From positions 660,774,438 to 660,838,437 of the forward strand of contig NC_081414.1 in NCBI RefSeq assembly GCF_030272615.1: 64,000 bases of DNA, written 5' to 3'. The notes beneath the pieces are model-generated. The model was given only the letters and a program-made list of their open reading frames with translations. It did no database searches and was not told the origin of the DNA. The translations under genes were made by a program, and so were the position numbers. Shown here one piece after another: positions 61,369 through 64,000 of this stretch. How positions within the stretch are numbered: the first letter of the stretch is position 1; each line of letters begins with the position of its first letter. The DNA comes from Cryptomeria japonica. Its lineage: Eukaryota > Streptophyta > Pinopsida > Cupressales > Cupressaceae.

Positions 61369-62300
61369 CTAAAACCGAGCAGTAATACTCACTGCATGTG
61401 CAATGTCCGGTCTACTATACACTATATAATGCAACTTACCAATCATTGATCGGTATTCCTTTTCATTTACCAATGCTGAGTCATCCTCTTTTGATAGTTT
61501 ACAACTGATCACCATTGGTGTACCAACCAGTTTGTTGTCTTCCATGCCAAAGGTCTTCAACACCTCTTTGACATACTTGTACTGAGTAATAAAGATTCCA
61601 TCTTTCATTTGTTGAATCTGTAGTCCAATGAAGAACTTAATCTCCCCTATGAGTGACATCTCAAACTCCTTTTTCATCTCATCTGCAAAAGCATGACTCA
61701 TCTTGTCATCTCCACCAAAGATTATGTCATCAACAAATACTTCACAGATCAGAATTTGATCTCCTTCTGATTTCAAGTAGATATTGTTATCTTCACTTGT
61801 TCTTTCAAATCCAATCTTCACAAGATGGGAGTGCAAGCATTCATACCATGCTCTAGGTGCCTGCTTCAGTGTAGCCTACACACCATGTCACTGTCTTCTG
61901 ATAGGGCAAACCCATCTGGTTGCTCTATATATACCTCCTCTTCAAGTATTCCATTCAAGAATGCAGATTTTACATCCATTTGGTATACTTTGAATCCTTT
62001 AAAAGCTGCATATGCAAGAAGCATATGAACTCCTTCCAATCTTGCTACTAGAGCAAAGGTTTCTCCATAGTCTTCCCCTTCTTCTTGGGCATATCCTTTA
62101 CACACTAGTCTAGCCTTGTTCCTTACCACTATGCCATCCTCATTCAACTTATTTCTGAAGACCCATTTGGTTCCAATAACATTTTTATGCTCTGATCTGG
62201 GTACCAAAGACCATGTACCATTCTTCTCTATCTGGTCAAGTTCTTCTTTCATTGCCTTGATCCAATCTTCATCTTTATGTGCCTCTTTGAATGATTAAGG
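61369..62300 (-). pseudogene. C reverse transcriptase
   Basis: The N-terminal part (62252-61866) has [42 protein letters not shown] and [22 protein letters not shown] small deletion with frame change near 61860 removes the [13 protein letters not shown] region in part. The palm continues from 61836 with the box FVDD (61737-61726), KFFIGLQIQQ and YRSMIGKLHYI. It ends at TAG 61369-61371 in an ARF-x-QSPRES context. A TAA near 62297 precedes it. Confidence 0.9.
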
Positions 62301-62680
62301 CTCAAATTCAGAGATCATACATGAGCTTTCTCTGAACTTTCTTCTTGTAAGAATTCCTACATCTTTGTCTCCTATGATCTACTTTGGATCATGATTGAGT
62401 TTGACATGCCTAGGTATATTCTTAACAAATTCCTCTTTCTTTTCTTCTTCATCCTCATCTTCATCAGCATCAGCATCCACTAGTGTAGGAGCACAATTAC
62501 TAGTACTGGGCTAATTTGCAACCAGTTCCCAGAAGGTTACTACCGGTTCATCTCCTACATGCCCTCTGGTAGTTTCCTCAGGTTTCTCAGAGTTTTCATC
62601 AACCCTACCATTGATGCTTTCAACAATTCTTTGAGTCCTATTGTTGAAACATTTGAGAGATTTTCTCTTTGTGGAATACC
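62301..62680 (-). pseudogene. C integrase-RT linker
   Basis: A Ser/Glu/Pro-rich, rapidly evolving linker between the integrase core and RT, with multiple stops and frame changes. Readable pieces include KRKSLKCFNNRTQ near 62630-62665 and an acidic stretch near 62440-62480. No catalytic motif is expected here. Confidence 0.6.
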
Positions 62681-63742
62681 CTAGGAATATTCCCTCATCA
62701 CATTTAGCATCAAACTTGCTATGATGTTCACTCCTCTTGATATAAATTTACTTCCAAATACTCTGAAGTAGCTTACCATTGGTGTCTTACTGGTCCAGTA
62801 CTCATAACGAGTCTTATCCTTTCCTTTCTTGATGAGTACTCGGTTCATTGTGTAGACTGCAGTGCTCACCACTTCTCTCCAAAAGGTGTGAGCAACCTTT
62901 CCTTGGACTAGCATGGTTCTAGCCACTTCAACCACCATTTGGTTGTTTCTCTTTGCTAAGCCATTCTGCTATGGAGTCTGGGGGGCAGACAGTTGCCTCT
63001 AGATGCCATTCTCTTCACAATATTTGTTGAATTCACCAAAAGTTAATTCTCCTCCTTGATCAGTTCTAAGGCATTTGACTCTTCTACCGCTTTCCTTTTC
63101 TACCAGTGCTCTGAAAGCTTTGAACTTTTAAAAGGCTTCAGACTTATCCTTCAAGAATGTGACCCGCATCATTCTTGAGCAATCATCTATAAGAATCATA
63201 AAATACCTATCTCCCTGCACACTCCTAGTTTTCATAGGAACACACAAATCAGTATGCACAAGATCAAGTAAATTGTCTGCAGTGAAAGATTTACCTTTGA
63301 AGGTTGAGGAAGACATTTTCCCCAGTTGACACTCTCTGCACAAAGGATTTTCTAGTTTGCTCAGCACCAGCAATCCTTTGACTGCCTTGATCTTACTGGC
63401 CTTCACAATGTTATCAAATTTTACATGGCAGAGTCTCCTATGCCATATCCAGCTATCATCAAACCTAGCCATAAGACACATACTTATACTTGCATTCAGC
63501 TGAAATAGGTTACCTTTGGTCTGCATACCAGTGGCCATCAGTTCACCAGTCTTTCCTTTGATTTTGCACATTCCATTTCTGAATTGCAGAGTGAGTCCAC
63601 TATCATTCAACTGGGCAACACTTAATAGGTTGTGTCTGAGACCTTCCACCCAATACACATTGTTAGCACTTCTCTTTCCATTCAGAGAGATGGACCCTCT
63701 ACCTTTGACCATACATGGTGCATCATTACCAAAATGAACCAC
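62681..63742 (-). pseudogene. C GAG-pre-integrase and integrase core
   Basis: From 63742: GRGSISLNGKR, VEGLRHNLLSVAQL, then SWIWHRRLCHVKF and CRECQLGKM (GAG-pre-integrase zinc-binding). The integrase core has LLDLVHTDLC (first Asp) and MILIDDCSRMM. Past the stop near 63128 come a RTDQGGEL-type second Asp near 63060 and stops at 62999 and 62969 (both TAG at expected Gln). The motif NGLAKRNN has Lys (AAG, 62951-62953) where the family has catalytic Glu (NGVAERKN). ARTMLVQGKV and FWREVVSTAVYTMNR follow. A frame change occurs near 62740. Confidence 0.88.
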
Positions 63743-64000
63743 ACCACCATCATATTCTTCCAGAGAAAGAAACTTACTCTAGTCACCAGTCATATGGTGA
63801 GAACAGCCATTGTCAATAATCCACTCATTGGAATTATCAAAGTGGGAGACAAGAGCCTTCTTGTCTGACACATCTTTCTTGACTGCTACAAACACAATAT
63901 CCTCATTTTCTTCATCTTTTGATTCCTCGTCAGTGACACCTTCATCAACTGCTACAAAATAGTTTCTCTTGTTTCCTCCTTTGAACTTCTTGAACTTTTT
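63743..64000 (-). pseudogene. C protease and end of Gag (partial at edge)
   Basis: The minus frame entering from the right edge begins with a basic segment (KKFKKFKGG), then two FVAV-acidic repeats. The protease active-site region follows: WIIDNGCSHHMTGD near 63820-63782, with D-N-G at the triad as in element P. A TAG near 63780 stands where Trp is usual (D-W-SKF). The rest of Gag lies outside the window. Confidence 0.8.

Larger units (their letters stand above)
46915..64000 (-). mobile_element. Ty1-copia LTR retrotransposon 'C' (runs off right edge, split by B)
   Basis: Its 3' LTR is split into 46915-46943 and 59060-60532 by element B. Minus-strand Pol follows to the right (RNase H, RT, integrase, protease), in copia order. 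The Gag, primer site and 5' LTR lie outside the window. Inserted in A's 3' LTR. Its LTR is the same family as solo LTR S3 and is related to S1. Confidence 0.92.

Overview
This 64 kb window looks like intergenic DNA from a large, repeat-rich plant nuclear genome. A gymnosperm/conifer is my best guess, from the very long AT-rich LTRs, the nested old retrotransposons and the absence of any host gene; this is inference, and a large-genome angiosperm cannot be excluded. I found no rRNA, tRNA, CRISPR or intact host gene. Every protein-coding trace belongs to a retrotransposon, and every one is broken.

Layout, left to right. (1) 1-2676: the 3' end of a LINE-like non-LTR element with an RNase H domain, then an unrecognised broken coiled-coil ORF and an A-rich tail. 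(2) 2677-12894: a Ty1-copia element 'P' (+), split by two solo LTRs, S1 (5396-6876) and S2 (8260-9814), each with a perfect 5-bp target duplication. (3) 13155-20847: a Ty3-gypsy element 'D' (-). (4) From 20852: a LARD-like element 'A' (+) with a 4.17 kb 5' LTR, tRNA-iMet PBS and PPT, but no coding capacity. Its internal region holds solo LTR S3 (26305-27755). (5) 31843-46033: a Ty3-gypsy chromovirus 'G' (-) with ~4 kb LTRs, inserted in the 3' LTR of A (TSD CCCTC). Its right LTR holds solo LTR S4 (41507-42715, TSD CTATT). (6) From 46915 past the right edge: a Ty1-copia element 'C' (-), also inserted in A's 3' LTR. (7) 46944-59054: a second LARD-like element 'B' (+), inserted 29 bp inside C's LTR (TSD GTACC).

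The nesting gives a relative history: D, then A, then G, C and S3, then B (inside C) and S4 (inside G). Independently, P precedes S1 and S2. All full elements with a readable PBS use the initiator-Met tRNA type (TGGTATCAGAGC-like).

The least ordinary content is the pair of related LARD-like elements A and B. They share a conserved non-coding interior, but their ~4.2-4.3 kb LTRs carry different GC-rich, inverted-repeat-rich modules at a similar place. G's LTR carries a third such module, whose 34-bp hairpin unit differs in copy number (3 versus 6) between the element's own two LTRs.
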